This document shows, one piece after another, positions 19,485 to 30,262 of a stretch of 64,000 bases of DNA. The translations under genes were made by a program, and so were the position numbers. The DNA lies in assembly GCA_030295235.1 (NCBI GenBank), contig AP026124.1:1798001-1862000 (forward strand), written 5' to 3'. The notes beneath the pieces were generated by a model. The model saw only the letters and a program-made list of their open reading frames with translations, was not told the DNA's origin and did no database searches. The first letter of the stretch is position 1; each line of letters begins with the position of its first letter. Source of the DNA: Fistulifera solaris. Lineage: Eukaryota; Bacillariophyta; Bacillariophyceae; Naviculales; Stauroneidaceae.

Positions 19485-20684
19485 ATGTCCAGGCAACAGG
19501 AGCAGAGTTCTTCGTCGAGCGGAATTGCTAGCAGCTCGGCAACAGCCGTCGATCAAGCAGAACAAGCTTTCGTGCAACGATCATTCAAACGTGCGTTGCA
19601 TCTTTCGAATCAGTTCCTGCTCGAGAAGAGAGATGAGGAAGCGAGCGATCGAAAATTTGATAGCTCTGATGACCTAATTCGAATTGAAGTCGATTGTAGG
19701 AATGATCCTGTTTTTCCTTGGCACCGTGTTGACGATGACCTTCAAGGTTACGAGCTGAAGATTGATCTTACAGCAAATCCAGATCCTCAAAACCGGGCGA
19801 TGGCCGTAGCACTACAAAGCTGGTTTGAAATATCGCGAAATGTTGAGGAAGATGGTAGTCATTACTTAGTGCCATTTAGTCGGGCTCTGACAGGGGTTCC
19901 GGTGACAGTGGATTTGCTTCTTATTTTGCTGAGATTTTACATGCAAATGGGAAAGCCTGGTTGGTCGATTCATGTGGCAACATCGTGTTTGTCTCAATGT
20001 CGATGCTCTCGACTTTTTCTTCGAAGCAGAAAAAACACGGCATTAGAAGATTCTTTGAAAGAGTTGTCCGATATTCTTTTATCAGAACTGCTTCCGTTCC
20101 ATCCTGGTGTCATTCGCTCGGTTGTCGATCAACTGCTTTACGATGACATAAAAGAGTACCGACCAGAGCAAATGACTCATAGCACCTGGAAGGTAACATC
20201 TGTGGCACTGCGAAAGGAAACGATAAAAACGTTGACGGCCGTGTTGGATCCTAAAGTATTGCTAAGACAGTCAGGCGATGCAGAATGGTTCAAAACATCC
20301 TTGCAAGCAAATTTTACGCACTGGAAAACTCAACTTACAGAACTTGAGAAGGACGACGAAGATAAAGCGAAAAGTTCGATTCTTGTGAGAGCACGGAAGC
20401 ATTTCGATCAGTCTTCGCTGACATCACTTTCATCTCGAGTCGAAACCCAGTATCTGCATCTACTACAGCGACTGAAGAGGGTACTTGTCGAATTTCAAAC
20501 GACTTTGCAGAATGGAACTCTAAACAACTACCAGCTTGGGGGAGCGGCTACGGCCTTTGGTTTGGCCGTTGTAGCCTATCGCTATCATCGGCAAAAGTTG
20601 CTTGCTCTTTTGCGTACAGCAATCTACGAAGCTCTCGTGCGCCCCGCCAAAGAAATTGGAGAAGCTCTCCAGCTTTCATCCTAG
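19485..20684 (+). CDS. Tail-anchored TPR-like protein, possible PEX26/APEM9-type peroxin
   Basis: A single exon of 399 aa. The N-terminus is Ser/Gln rich, then DQAEQAFVQRSFKRALHLSN looks like the first helix pair of a TPR-like repeat. The middle is helical (LLILLRFYMQMGKPGWSIHV). One membrane segment lies close to the C-terminus (LGGAATAFGLAVVAYRYHR, near residue 350), with a basic tail after it. That architecture matches the peroxisomal tail anchors PEX26, PEX15 and APEM9, which recruit the PEX1/PEX6 ATPase, but sequence similarity among them is very low. I offer this only as a structural analogy; a mitochondrial or ER tail-anchored protein is equally compatible. Confidence 0.5.
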   Translation: MSRQQEQSSSSSGIASSSATAVDQAEQAFVQRSFKRALHLSNQFLLEKRDEEASDRKFDSSDDLIRIEVDCRNDPVFPWHRVDDDLQGYELKIDLTANPDPQNRAMAVALQSWFEISRNVEEDGSHYLVPFSRALTGVPVTVDLLLILLRFYMQMGKPGWSIHVATSCLSQCRCSRLFLRSRKNTALEDSLKELSDILLSELLPFHPGVIRSVVDQLLYDDIKEYRPEQMTHSTWKVTSVALRKETIKTLTAVLDPKVLLRQSGDAEWFKTSLQANFTHWKTQLTELEKDDEDKAKSSILVRARKHFDQSSLTSLSSRVETQYLHLLQRLKRVLVEFQTTLQNGTLNNYQLGGAATAFGLAVVAYRYHRQKLLALLRTAIYEALVRPAKEIGEALQLSS

Positions 20685-20925
20685 ATTCATTAATTTTAAT
20701 TCATAAATAAGACGAAGCAATTGTCCAGTAGAGTTCTCCTTGTTGAGCGCCAGTTAATCTGTTTGCTTGTGCTTCAGATATTTTTAGATTCTTGTTAGGT
20801 TTTCAATCGTTATTTGTTTTTTGTCTTGCTGGTAAAATACTTCACGCGAGTATTAAGAATGATAATCCAATGTAATAATTGTACAATGAGTAAAATCAAC
20901 GCACAATGTATCATGCACAGTTATT

Positions 20926-21177
20926 TTAAGCCGACGCCATTTTCTTTTTCTGTTCCGTGCGGTCCAACCACGCAATGTATTCGCACTCTTCGTAGATATG
21001 GCGCTGATGCGTGCACTGTCCAGGATCAAAGAAGGTTTCCCGGCGGCATGAGTTGAGCTTGACCAACAAATGGGCGCAGTTGTCACGGAACGCCACCGGA
21101 ACGCGATGATCGGAAAGAGCCTTCAAGTCTTGATTCTTCTGCGGTGCAGCTTCGGGAGAATGACCGTGTCCGCCCAT
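20926..21177 (-). CDS. NDUFB7: NDUFB7 (B18), mitochondrial complex I accessory subunit
   Basis: 83 aa. Two CX9C motifs are complete: CAHLLVKLNSC and CTHQRHIYEEC, joined by RRETFFDPGQ and followed by YIAWLDR. This twin CX9C arrangement with HxYEEC is diagnostic for the NDUFB7/B18 subunit on the intermembrane-space side of complex I, imported through the MIA40 relay. The N-terminus begins MGGHGHS; the Gly at position 2 allows myristoylation, as reported for the human subunit. It is slightly shorter than the animal protein. It converges with the upstream gene. Confidence 0.9.
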   Translation of the reverse strand: MGGHGHSPEAAPQKNQDLKALSDHRVPVAFRDNCAHLLVKLNSCRRETFFDPGQCTHQRHIYEECEYIAWLDRTEQKKKMASA

Positions 21178-21671
21178 GATTTCGGATTTTCTTCAATCGT
21201 TTTACAAATGGTAAGGATAAGAAAAGATATGCAATGCCAAGAACTCTACATCAGCTCTTCGGATCATGAGAAAATGTCCGCTGCCGCTCAACGAGCAACG
21301 AGGGACCGCAACCCCAACGGACCTCGGTTGTTCCATCTTGGCGATGGGGGAGGCGGAGTCGGACCAGTCTTGGCCACGAGCCACGAACTATCACGTAGGC
21401 CGTAAAGACGCCGGGCGGCTTGAGAACGTACCTGGTACAGCGAATCAAAGAGTCTTCAAAGAGTCTCGAGTACCGCTTAAAATAACTTAGGTGTGGGGGT
21501 GGGGGTAGTGAATGCCGGATGGAGGAAGGACGACAACAGAAGCAAAGAACAGAGCAAAAACGCCGCAAACCGAAATACCAGTGCCAGTGCCAGGACCAGT
21601 GTAGCGGAATCGACAATGAGGATCGAACAAAATCATCATTGCCAGCTTATTAGCTTCACAGGTTATTTCAA
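21178..21671. other. Divergent promoter region, no gene
   Basis: Lies between NDUFB7 (minus) and the HMG-box gene (plus). Contains TACCTGGTA at 21429-21437 and a G-rich stretch (GTGGGGGTGGGGG near 21492). No conserved coding frame seen. Confidence 0.5.
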
Positions 21672-22755
21672 ATGGACTTAATTAATACGCTTTATCAGTC
21701 ATCGCTAGCCTCTGCCTCTCAACGCAAGAAACGCCGTGTTTATTCCGAAGCACAAATCGTGAACCTGCTCGGCCGCTGTGATGAAGCCATCAAGTCGTTG
21801 TCGGGGACGTCCGCCCGCTACACCCAGGAAGAAGAGAACGCGCATCTAGTAAATCAAGCCGAGGAACTCTGTAGTCGTGCGCACTTCACCACAGAGCCAG
21901 AGTTGACCAGAGAACTCAAGTCGATCAAATCGAGCAGTGTCAATGATACGCTGAACAATAAAGTCCCCACGACGACGGGAGGGCACAGCAACATTGATCA
22001 TCAAGTCCACTGGACGGGGGACTACGACACGGACAAGATTGCGGAACTAAGTCGACAGCTGATAGCTCGCGCTAGATACCAATCCGTCGAAACAATTCTC
22101 CCGGAAAATCGCTGGGATAAGAAGAAAATACCCGGCGAACGTCGGCGTCGTCTTGTCAGAGATATTGGGGCTCCTCCTCTACCTCCGCCTTCGGGTTATG
22201 TCCTTTTTCTCGGTCAGATGACTACCAAATGGCGCCATGATCGATCCAGCGAAGAGCATCGCCAGTCCAGAGTTATTGCCGAAGTCAGTAAATTGTGGAA
22301 GCACGCACTTACCGAAGAAGAACGAACTTACTACAATCACTTCGCGGAAGAAATTCGAGCTGAATACCGACAACAATTGTTAGAATATCGAGCGACCGGA
22401 TCGTTTACTCCCAGTGAGCTCTTTGAGCGACAAGAAGGTGTAGGATTGTGGGTTCACAAGAAAGTGAGCGAGAAGACCGAGCTGGAATTGGAAATCTCAC
22501 AATATGCTTCATTGAACTTTCCTCCGAGACCGCCTGAATTAGATGAAGAATACAAACGCCGATTCCAGGAGAGTGTTGAACGAAGAAAGAAGAAAAATCA
22601 AGCAAGAACTGGAAAAGAAGTACAAGAGAATGGAGGAGCAGGGAATTCAAGTCAGACGAAGAACCGTCAAGAAGAAGAAAAAAGTTGACAACGAGAAAGA
22701 TTGCGCGTCGGAAGAGAAATCAGCCGACGGTGAGTGGTGCAAATTAAAATTATAA
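21672..22755 (+). CDS. HMG-box protein (one frame break near the C-terminus)
   Basis: ATG at 21672. One HMG box spans roughly residues 170-245: PPLPPPSGYVLFLGQMTTKW opens helix 1, SKLWKHALTEEERTYYNHFA is helix 2/3, and RAEYRQQLLEY ends it. HMG boxes bend DNA in chromatin and transcription complexes. The N-terminal 160 residues are not recognised. After EERRK the raw frame turns Gln/Gly rich and stops at 22688. Dropping one A from the A5 run 22593-22597 instead gives a long basic coiled-coil-like tail (IKQELEKKYKRMEEQGIQV, then a Lys run) to TAA at 22755, 360 aa in all. That ending is preferred. It converges with V-ATPase D, 29 bp between stops. Confidence 0.75.
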
Positions 22756-22784
22756 ATGTAAAACAAATCTTCTTTGCGATTATT

Positions 22785-23626
22785 TTAGAACACAACATCC
22801 GCATCATCACTAGCATCAAATTGAGCAGTAATGTCTTCTTCGTTCTCTTTTCCGACAGCGGGGCCCTTCCCTTCCTTTTTCAGTTTTTCCAACTCTTTTC
22901 TGCGACCTCCTTCTTTCCTTGGACAAGCTTCAATCTCGTAAAATCCTCGCGTTCCAACTCATCTAATTCGCGGCCAATGTATCCTAGTACTCCTTCAATC
23001 CGAGGAATGGTCACGTTCTCAAGCGCATTCACACGGCGGTTCGTCACTTTTAATGCTTCATCTAGAGTCATGAAACTGGTCTGCAAAGATGCCAACTTCA
23101 GCAACATATCTAGCAAAACAGTGAACTTTTCACGAACTTGTTGAATTTTCTTTCCTCCTCCCACAAGACCCAAACTTTGATTATCAGCAGCAGCCCCTGT
23201 TTCGTATTTTGTGAAAACAGGAAGTTTAACACCCGCTACATTGTCGACACCGGCTCCGACTCGAACCCTGGCTGTCATGGATCCATCCGCGGCCAACTTT
23301 TGTTTGAAATTGCCAGCTGCGTATTCCGCCTGTGTCAGTGAGAAATAGGCAGCTGATGCGTCAGTCGACATGTTGCTTTTCGTTTCAGCGATCATTTTCG
23401 CATAATCTCGAAATTTAACCTGTAAAAACACATTTTGAGTAAGAAGTACGAAGGCAAATATGTATCTCGTCTGAACGTAAAGGACCATTTTATCACTTGC
23501 TCGTCAAATCATCCTCACCTTGAGCGCGTCAGCTTTCTTCTTGAGAAGTTTGTGGCCACCTTGAGCTGCCTTTAACTTCCCTTTGAAGATTTGCTGGTTC
23601 ATACGAGTCGGAGGAACTTCCGACAT
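22785..23626 (-). CDS. ATP6V1D: V-type ATPase subunit D (one frame break)
   Basis: Exons 23626-23519 and 23419-22785, with a 99-bp intron. Exon 1 encodes PTRMNQQIFKGKLKAAQGGH and KLLKKKADALK, the conserved start of subunit D; exon 2 continues VKFRDYAKMI. Near the C-terminus NVTIPRIEGVLGYIGRELDE and REDFTRLKLVQGKKE are equally diagnostic. The raw frame then stops too early; adding one T to the T4 run 22896-22899 restores ELEKLKKEGKGPAVG and the acidic ending DASDDADVVF, 247 aa, the normal length. Subunit D is the central rotor stalk that couples ATP hydrolysis in V1 to proton pumping across vacuole or endomembranes. Confidence 0.95.
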
Positions 23627-24100
23627 GGTTGCTCAGGTTCTTGTCAAAGGTCTAGTAACTTGGATGATGATATGTTTATTGCGACGTTCTTTCGCACTGG
23701 AAGTTTGAGGGTCACGACAACAACGGCAGAAGCGATCGCAAAACGCGAAGGAGGGCAAAATCGCCGTTGGAAAGTCCGTTCACCCCACCCGGCGTTCACT
23801 TGCTTCCATAGTCATTTCGTAGTATAGCGTATCTTGTGAAACACCATCGCCGAATGTCGTCCGCACTTTTTCACTAAGAGAAAATGATGCACAGTACCGG
23901 TATGACTTGCAGTCTTGCAGTGACTGACGCATGGCTGGGCAAAATTTGCGGTGTGAAAACTGACTACCAGGTAGAGGATGCCATGCCATAGCTAACAGAA
24001 AAAACAACGACGGTACCTGGTAGAGGCGTCTCTGTGCTCGACTAAATACGACTTTCGACGAAAGCTATATGAGTTTCTCAGGCTCCTTGACACGAGCGAA
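23627..24100. other. Divergent promoter region, no gene
   Basis: Between V-ATPase D (minus) and the plastid membrane protein gene (plus). Holds three of the recurrent palindromes: TACCGGTA (23895), TACCAGGTA (23965) and TACCTGGTA (24014). Confidence 0.5.
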
Positions 24101-24919
24101 ATGCATCATATTTGTGAAGTGATTGCATGGTTGTGCTCTTCCCTGCTCCTCGGTTGCATTTGCTTATCGGTTGGTGCCTTCCAGCCCGGATCACACCTTC
24201 AATCGTCTCCTCCGTCTCATGCATGTCGTAAAAACTCATGCTTGCAAGTTGAGTATTCTTCGTTAAATACTGCGGCCGTTGAATACTTCGACGGATCGAA
24301 CATTGTGGATGGGGCTGTTGTTTCTCATACGTTCTGGAACGGTCTACAATCGAGAGTGGTCTCTTTCGCACTCGGAAATATGTTTGCTATAGTTGCATTC
24401 TCAATATTTACATCGATTGCCGCGCCAAGTATAACGAAAGCAGGAGAATGGGTCTCACAGAAATTATCATCGAACGAAGACGCAAAGTTGCAAGTACAAC
24501 GCAGGTCGGAAAGGCCACGAGAACGCCAATACTACAATGTGCCACCTCCTGACTTTTCAAAGCTTCTCATATGCGTCGCCATTGATATTCTTGGAAGCTC
24601 TAACGAGCTAGTCCCTGTCGTAGGCGAGGTTGTTGATTTTGTTTGGGCGCCTCTCGCGGCAACCCTTCTGCGATCTTTGTTCGGCGGAAGCAACGTTATT
24701 TTAATTCTAGAGCTAGCCGAAGAGATTCTGCCGTTTACCGATGTGCTCCCTCTGGCCACCATTTGCTGGGTAGTCGATACGTTCCTCGTGGATTCGGAGC
24801 TTGCTAAACTGCTGCAACTTGGAATATACCGCTCGGATGCATACCTCGTGACAGATGATGAGCAAGTGATCGATGTAGCGTCTTCAAAGAGTAATGATCC
24901 ATTAAATAAAGTAAAATAA
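24101..24919 (+). CDS. Plastid-targeted integral membrane protein of unknown function
   Basis: 272 aa, single exon. Residues 1-26 are a strong signal peptide and the sequence then reads SVGA-F-QPG, a standard diatom plastid motif with Phe at +1. A membrane segment at about residues 85-108 (FALGNMFAIVAFSIFTSIAA) and two or three more between 150 and 230 follow. The conserved-looking core is DILGSSNELVPVVGEVVDFV, then WAPLAATLLRSLFGG and ELAEEILPFTDVLPLATICW. I have the impression of a cyanobacterial/plant chloroplast family but cannot name it. Plastid envelope or thylakoid location is inferred; no catalytic residues are apparent apart from conserved Glu/Asp next to helices. Confidence 0.7.
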   Translation: MHHICEVIAWLCSSLLLGCICLSVGAFQPGSHLQSSPPSHACRKNSCLQVEYSSLNTAAVEYFDGSNIVDGAVVSHTFWNGLQSRVVSFALGNMFAIVAFSIFTSIAAPSITKAGEWVSQKLSSNEDAKLQVQRRSERPRERQYYNVPPPDFSKLLICVAIDILGSSNELVPVVGEVVDFVWAPLAATLLRSLFGGSNVILILELAEEILPFTDVLPLATICWVVDTFLVDSELAKLLQLGIYRSDAYLVTDDEQVIDVASSKSNDPLNKVK

Positions 24920-25307
24920 AAAGAAGACTAACAAAGATAGTAAACAATGAAATACTCTCATATTGTAAGCAATTTCGCAGTGCTACATCGTCGTTCAGTT
25001 CGCCACTTTTATCCGAGCCGAAATACTGCTAGCATGATAACTTAGACCGTTCTTTATCGCAATGCACTCACCTTCAGCTGAATGTTGAGAGATCAAGATC
25101 TTGCGACTATGGACATCCTTAAGTGCGACGCGTTCTATGTGTTGCCAAATTACTGTAGCCTAAAAAGTAGACGACTTGTTTTCACGACTGCAGTTCAGTC
25201 ATGAGTAACATCTAGCGTACGCCGTACAGACGGAGTCAATGAGGACCAGCGTTTCTTTTTTTGGATTCTTCCTCGCATTTTGACACAAAATTATTCCCTC
25301 CACTCGC
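24920..25307. other. Intergenic promoter region of BRX1
   Basis: No coding frame. The only notable content is palindromic element copy E at 25167-25205. Confidence 0.5.
25167..25205 (-). promoter_or_regulatory. Dispersed palindromic element, copy E
   Basis: Core GACTG-cagtt-CAGTC at 25186-25200. Read on the minus strand it gives CTCATGACTG, then CAGTCGTGAAAAC and GTCGTCTAC, in the same order as copy A, so the whole 40-bp element is present in inverse orientation. It ends 103 bp before the BRX1 start codon. Confidence 0.65.
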
Positions 25308-26529
25308 ATGTTCTTTACACCCAAACGAACTAGAGACCTCTTACTAAGAACCAAGTTTACAAATGGCAAAGGTAACAAGCGACGCAAGATTGCTGAAGGA
25401 GAGGATAAGCCCAAGGCCGTTGTCGAGAGCGAGGAAAACGATTTATCCGAAACGGAAGAAGAACCGTCAAAATCTGCCACCATCGCGACGGAGCCGTTTA
25501 TTAGTGATGGAAGATATCGAAACAAACAGCGCTGCCTTGTCTTGTGTTCCCGAGGTGTGACTGCTCGTTACCGTCATCTTTTGGAGGACTTACGAACGCT
25601 AATGCCACATCACAAGAAGGAATCCAAATTGGACTCAGGGAAAGAGGGCATCGGCCGCGCCGTCAACGACATTGCAGAGATGCGTGGTTGCAAGAGTGTC
25701 GTGCTGATTGAGTGCCGAAAGAGACAAGATGCTTATATGTGGCTAGGACGAGTCGGCGGGGGCTCGCCTGGTCCAACAGCACGTTTCCATGTCACAAACA
25801 TCCACACGATGGACGAGCTTCGACTGACAGGCAACTGCATGAAGGGTAGCCGGCCTTTTCTCACGTTCGATGAAAGTTTTAATCGCATTGGTCACCTCAA
25901 GCTACTAAAAGAAATTTTCATTGACACCTTTGGTGTTCCGCGGGGGCACCCTAAAAGCAAACCGTTCGTTGACCGTATTATGTCGTTCTACTACGCTGAC
26001 AAACGAGTAAGTTGCTGTTTTGTATTATGTCTTGTTGAAATTGCCATTGATTACAAAAATGATGAGCGTATGTCGGACCGCTGTAGTGGAATGAGAACAA
26101 CCTTCATTATTAGACTACGATGGAATGAGGCTTCATTTCTTAGGTGTGGTTCGCATCGCTGTCTCTGCTTAACTAACATCTCTTTCGTTCTAGATCTGGG
26201 TTCGTAACTATCAGATACTTGATCAGGTACCTACGACTGCGCTTGAGGCTCATCAAGCAAAGAAACAATACGGTCAAACCGAAACGACATCTTTGGTCGA
26301 AATTGGTCCTCGATTTGTCTTGGAACCCATCAGAATCTTCCGAGGTTCTTTCGGTGGTCAGTCCCTGTACCAAAACGATCATTTCATCTCTCCTAATGAG
26401 ATCAGAGCTCAAGAAAAGCGAATGAAAGGAAGAGAGTACGAAGACCGAAAAGATTCTCAGACGAAACGCCAGGAAAGGAAATCGCAGATCGTGGTCCCAG
26501 AGGATCCTCTTGCTTCTGTTTTCCGTTAA
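25308..26529 (+). CDS. BRX1: BRX1, ribosome biogenesis protein (Brix domain)
   Basis: Exons 25308-26006 and 26194-26529, with a 187-bp intron (the longest clear one in the window), give 344 aa. The Brix domain starts NKQRCLVLCSRGVTARYRHL, continues LRTLMPHHKKESKLDS, GCKSVVLIECRKRQDAYMW and FHVTNIHTMDELRLTGNC, and finishes after the intron with IWVRNYQI, LVEIGPRFVLEPIRIFRGSF and GQSLYQND. These are BRX1-specific, not RPF1/2 or IMP4. BRX1 acts in the nucleolus in an early 60S pre-ribosome complex. The splice is supported by the restored DKR-IWVRNYQI junction. Confidence 0.95.
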
Positions 26530-26779
26530 AAAAAGACACCTATCATCTCACTCATTAGAGGTTAATACACATTAATCTATTAATCAACTCCTTCATTACC
26601 CTCTTGCACCAAAGAATTTCGAATACCGCCAATTTTTAAGGTTAGACCCGACATTTTTCATCTAAGAGTATCTTCACTGTTGAGATCGGCCACTATGTCA
26701 GTAATGGATTTTCCAGTCGTGGTGTCACTGTCGATGTGGAGGACTGAACTCAAAGTATCTGTCGCATTCTTACTACTTT

Positions 26780-28886
26780 TTATAACCACTGAAAAGAAGG
26801 CTCTCCATCGTTTGGTCCGGCCATGAAGACAAATCTGCAGAGCATGAACCTAAGATGTTGACCTTGAATAGTGTTGCTTTGACTGCAAATGGGATCTTAC
26901 CTTGAATTAGAGTTGATGGCCCTTGCGGATGAAACTCTAGCTGTACCACCTTTGACGAGGTAACTTTTCTTACCAAGTGCATCGACAAAGAAAACCCTTT
27001 GCCATTTTAGATGGTGGATCAAGCTCATCTCTTTGTATTGTCGAATTTGATCACAAGAACGAGCTTTTTGCCATTCTGATTGTGAAGAGGACTGAGAAAT
27101 CACGGCAACCCCTTTCCCGTCGCAAACTATGGTAGCGTCTCCTGCTTTAAGCGCATCAAATGTTGTTATGATAATCGAATACGAAGCCAGTTTTGCGATG
27201 GCAATATTGGGTGAAATACGCTCAGATCGTGGCATCTCCGGATGATTCAGGACGGAAAGAGAGCTTTCCTCACGCAGTGCTCTGCACCATGTCTCGACAT
27301 CCTCCTTCGCTCTCAGCACGATTAGTGTTTCTCCAACCTTTTCTCTTTGAGTTCCCTCATTCGGACAATAATCACTAAGAATATTCAAGATGACATCGAT
27401 GATTTGCTGCTCAGAGAGCGAAAGAATAAGACCTTTCCCATGTGATTGTGTGTCCTGACTGCGGATCCATTTCACAAGTCGCATAAGTTTTTGTTTCGTA
27501 CTATTCCTGTATCCATCGAAGGAATTCGGTATCGACTGCGTTAAGCATCGCCCTTTGCCTTTCTTTTCGAAATTCACTTGGAGCGGCTTGTACTGCATAT
27601 TCTTTCCTTCCTTTAATGATGGATTCAGAGAAATTTCCCGTAAGACTCGTTTCCCTCGATTCAACGTAGTCTTTTGCGGCGATAGTTCCCTGAGAGAATC
27701 GTCAAGCGGTTCGTCGTTCGAACCGTTAGCGTGCATAAAAGGAGAGGATGCAGTTGACAGGTTCAACAAGTTCGACGTGTGTTGTGACATTGGAGAGTCA
27801 GAGGTGAGGAAGTTGTTTCCGTCACTCAACGAAAGCTCGTGGAATGACGCTGCCGCGATTTCAGAAGGTTGATCGTACAAATTCAATTCGCCAAAGATTT
27901 CGGAAGGCCGTCCGTGTCGGGTCCTAGCTACATCTGCACCTTTTCTTTCCACTGGACATTGCTGTTCGCTTCTGTCCGTGGTAAACTAAAACTGGGGATT
28001 CGAATGGAGCTTTTGATCTTGCAATTTCGATAGCTGGCCTTTCCGTTTCGCTTTGGATTGAGCCACAATCGTTCTTATCAGGAGGAGATTTCGTCAAGGA
28101 AAGCTGTGTTGCTGAATACAAGGGATCAGACTTAGGTGAGATGTCGTTCTGGAGTAGACCGGCAGACAGTTTTTCGGGGTACTTTGTTGGATCAAGCGTT
28201 TCATCCATATCGTGCAGGCTGTCATCCGCAGTTTGTCGAAAAATTGAAGCCACACTCATATCGTCTGTGAAGCTACTGCGTGGCACGTTTTCAATGTTTA
28301 AGCGCTTCAGCAGTCCCAAGACAAAAATTCTCTCCGTATCTTTGCTCGCCTCATCCATATCCTGATAATTAGGATACTTCCCATCCCGATTGTAGTTGCC
28401 GATTGCTTTCTGCACGAAGTCGTGATATGTTGTCATGTACTCTTGCTCATTCGGTCCCGGTTGCCTGGTGCGAGCTCGTAGCTGCTTACGACTAGTGAGT
28501 TTTGAAGAGGGTGTTCTTCCTTTAGAATCCTTGATGATTTGGAAAGACGGTGTGCTTTTTTTAACACTGCCTCTAGGCTCTGTTTCTCTCTCTTCCACCA
28601 AAGGCGGCGATGACGAAGCTGGTGGTTTCTCCTTGCGGTCTCCACGACGTTGATTTCGAAGACTTTTCAATTCTTGCAAAGCGTCGAGGAGCAACGACCC
28701 CGAGAGAGTAGTGTCATTCAGCGATAAATCATTGTTTCGTCCGAGACTTCCGCGTCTTTCCTCGTTCTGATGCAAAACAAACTCATTTGAAACCCAGTTA
28801 ATATCGGCAGTCCGCGCCGTCGAGGCTGCACTCTCCTTGATGAAACTGTTTGAATCGACGAATATCTTAGTAGGCATGATTACCAT
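26780..28886 (-). CDS. Degenerate SNF2-like protein (one frame break)
   Basis: Start at ATG 28886. The N-terminal half is Ser/Lys-rich, with one compact block NEQEYMTTYHDFVQKAIGNY. The C-terminal half resembles the first RecA lobe of SNF2 helicases in outline only: TLIVLRAKEDVETWCRALRE, IIITTFDALKAGDA, HHLKWQRVFFVDALGKKSYL (motif II region without DEAH) and TARVSSARAINSNSR. Walker A is not seen. The two halves are in different frames around T4 27941-27944; removing one base joins them. A 51-bp intron (26850-26900) adds FMLCRFVFMAGPND, and the total is 684 aa. ATPase function is unlikely. It may be a diatom-specific SNF2 derivative. Confidence 0.55.
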
Positions 28887-29281
28887 TGAGGTTTGTTCAG
28901 ATGCTTTCAGGAATGTCAAAATTCAATCAAGTGGGCAGTGCGCGAGTTTATCCGGGTGTTGAGTACCGGTACCGTGCGGATAAAGCATAGGTTCGAATAT
29001 GTATATCACTTAAATTTCGTCTTTTTAAGACACTTAACGTTACCGTTAAAAAGCGCCAGCAATACTAGTAGTACGTAAGCAAATACGTAGTACAAGGGAT
29101 AGTCATCATGCACTATGCACTACCAGTATGCTACTATGCTTCTACGTTCTTACCTCGTACCCTAATGGAGCTTACTCCCATCGTTTGCAAACGTTGCGTC
29201 CGCAGCAAAAAAAAGAAACCAACACACAACCAATTCATTCTTCTTGCCTTTATCAAACTCTTTGATTTGTAAAAAACGCAA
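28887..29281. other. Divergent promoter region, no gene
   Basis: Between the SNF2-like gene (minus) and the small membrane protein gene (plus). Contains TACCGGTA at 28964 within GTACCGGTACCG and a stretch rich in short TACTA/GTAC words around 29065-29140. No coding frame recognised. Confidence 0.5.
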
Positions 29282-29664
29282 ATGGGGCTGTTTACTACTC
29301 TTTTCGGAGGAAGTCTTGGCTTTGCTGCTCAGGCTTATTCCAATTCGATCCGCAAGGTGCCAATTTCACGCCGTAAGTTGTTCGTCGGACACACGCCCAC
29401 CATCACCGGCTTTTTTTAAATCTGATCCATGATTATTCTTCCTTGTGATTTTTAGAACCGTGGAATCATCTCGGTATGTTCATTCTCGGATGCTACGCGG
29501 GAGCAAAATACCCCGAGTGGGAAGAAACGCTGGTGAATGATATTAATGCGATGCGCAGTGAGAAGGGATTGTCGCCGATGGTGGGAAGCAACAAATGGAT
29601 AAAATATTCTCTTCCCGAGGAGGAACCTAGACAAATTGTCGAGACTAATGAAACTTCGCCGTAA
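29282..29664 (+). CDS. Small membrane protein, possible mitochondrial complex I accessory subunit
   Basis: Exons 29282-29372 and 29456-29664 (83-bp intron, donor GTAAGT) encode 99 aa. The N-terminus (LFTTLFGGSLGFAAQAYSNS) is hydrophobic then basic. Exon 2 gives QPWNHLGMFILGCYAGAKYP, a second hydrophobic segment, followed by EWEETLVNDINAMRSEKGL. The pattern of a short membrane anchor, then a W-E-x-x-L-x-x-D-x-N helix, recalls small accessory subunits of mitochondrial complex I, but I cannot name one with certainty. No other support; treat the function as open. Confidence 0.5.
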
Positions 29665-30262
29665 TTTGATGAATTTTCTTGCGTTGGGTGAAGTCTCTGA
29701 GAGAATTGGAGTGACTCAAAACGAATTCAGGTCGGTTGAAGAATTGAAAAGGTTACTTTCGTTTCGACATGATGAGCTAATATAATAATGTAAACAATTT
29801 TCGTAAGAATTGACGGAGTTATGATGAAATTAAGTGAAATGAGTCGTCTTTAGGGACGAAGCGAGTGTTCGTCCCGTTAGACTACTTTCAGTTCGCACCT
29901 TTATCTAGGATCCAAGAGAAAGCACATCTATTATTGAACTACAGACCGGTGAAACTCGTCGGTGCATCAAGAGACGGAGTGTGTTTTGTCCGTCAATGGT
30001 CGGAAAATTCTTTGTGTTGCGGGCAAGGATGGGGCAATTCGCATGCTCGTTGCTGGTTGTGCACAAGGAGAATAGATAAAGTGCTTCAAAGTGTTTAATA
30101 ATGAGAACTTAATATCCAGATCATTAAAGGCAAAGGACGGACTAACTAAACAGTGTGAACGATAATTCTCCTTGCAACAAAATGTTGTTAATCTGTAGTG
30201 CTTCTTAAATGAACTTTTTTTAATCGACGGATAAGAAGGCGCACACTTCGCTCTGTCGGAAT
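29665..30262. other. Intergenic region with a hairpin and a possible gene relic
   Basis: No intact gene. A perfect 8-bp stem with 7-nt loop (GGGACGAA 29853-29860, TTCGTCCC 29868-29875) precedes a WD40-like relic (next entry). Confidence 0.5.
29909..30075 (+). pseudogene. Possible WD40-repeat relic
   Basis: One frame reads SIIELQTGETRRCIKR and, after a one-base shift, SVNGRKILCVAGKDGAIRML, then a stop. Together these make a single WD40-like blade (D-x-Q-T-G-E ... G-K-D-G-x-I-R). No start codon, no further blades and a stop just upstream. It may be a decayed gene fragment or a chance resemblance. Confidence 0.3.

Noticed and set aside
20853-21086. Overlapping minus-strand frames around NDUFB7
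   Set aside because: The frame with two CX9C motifs is clearly the real one; others lack conserved features.
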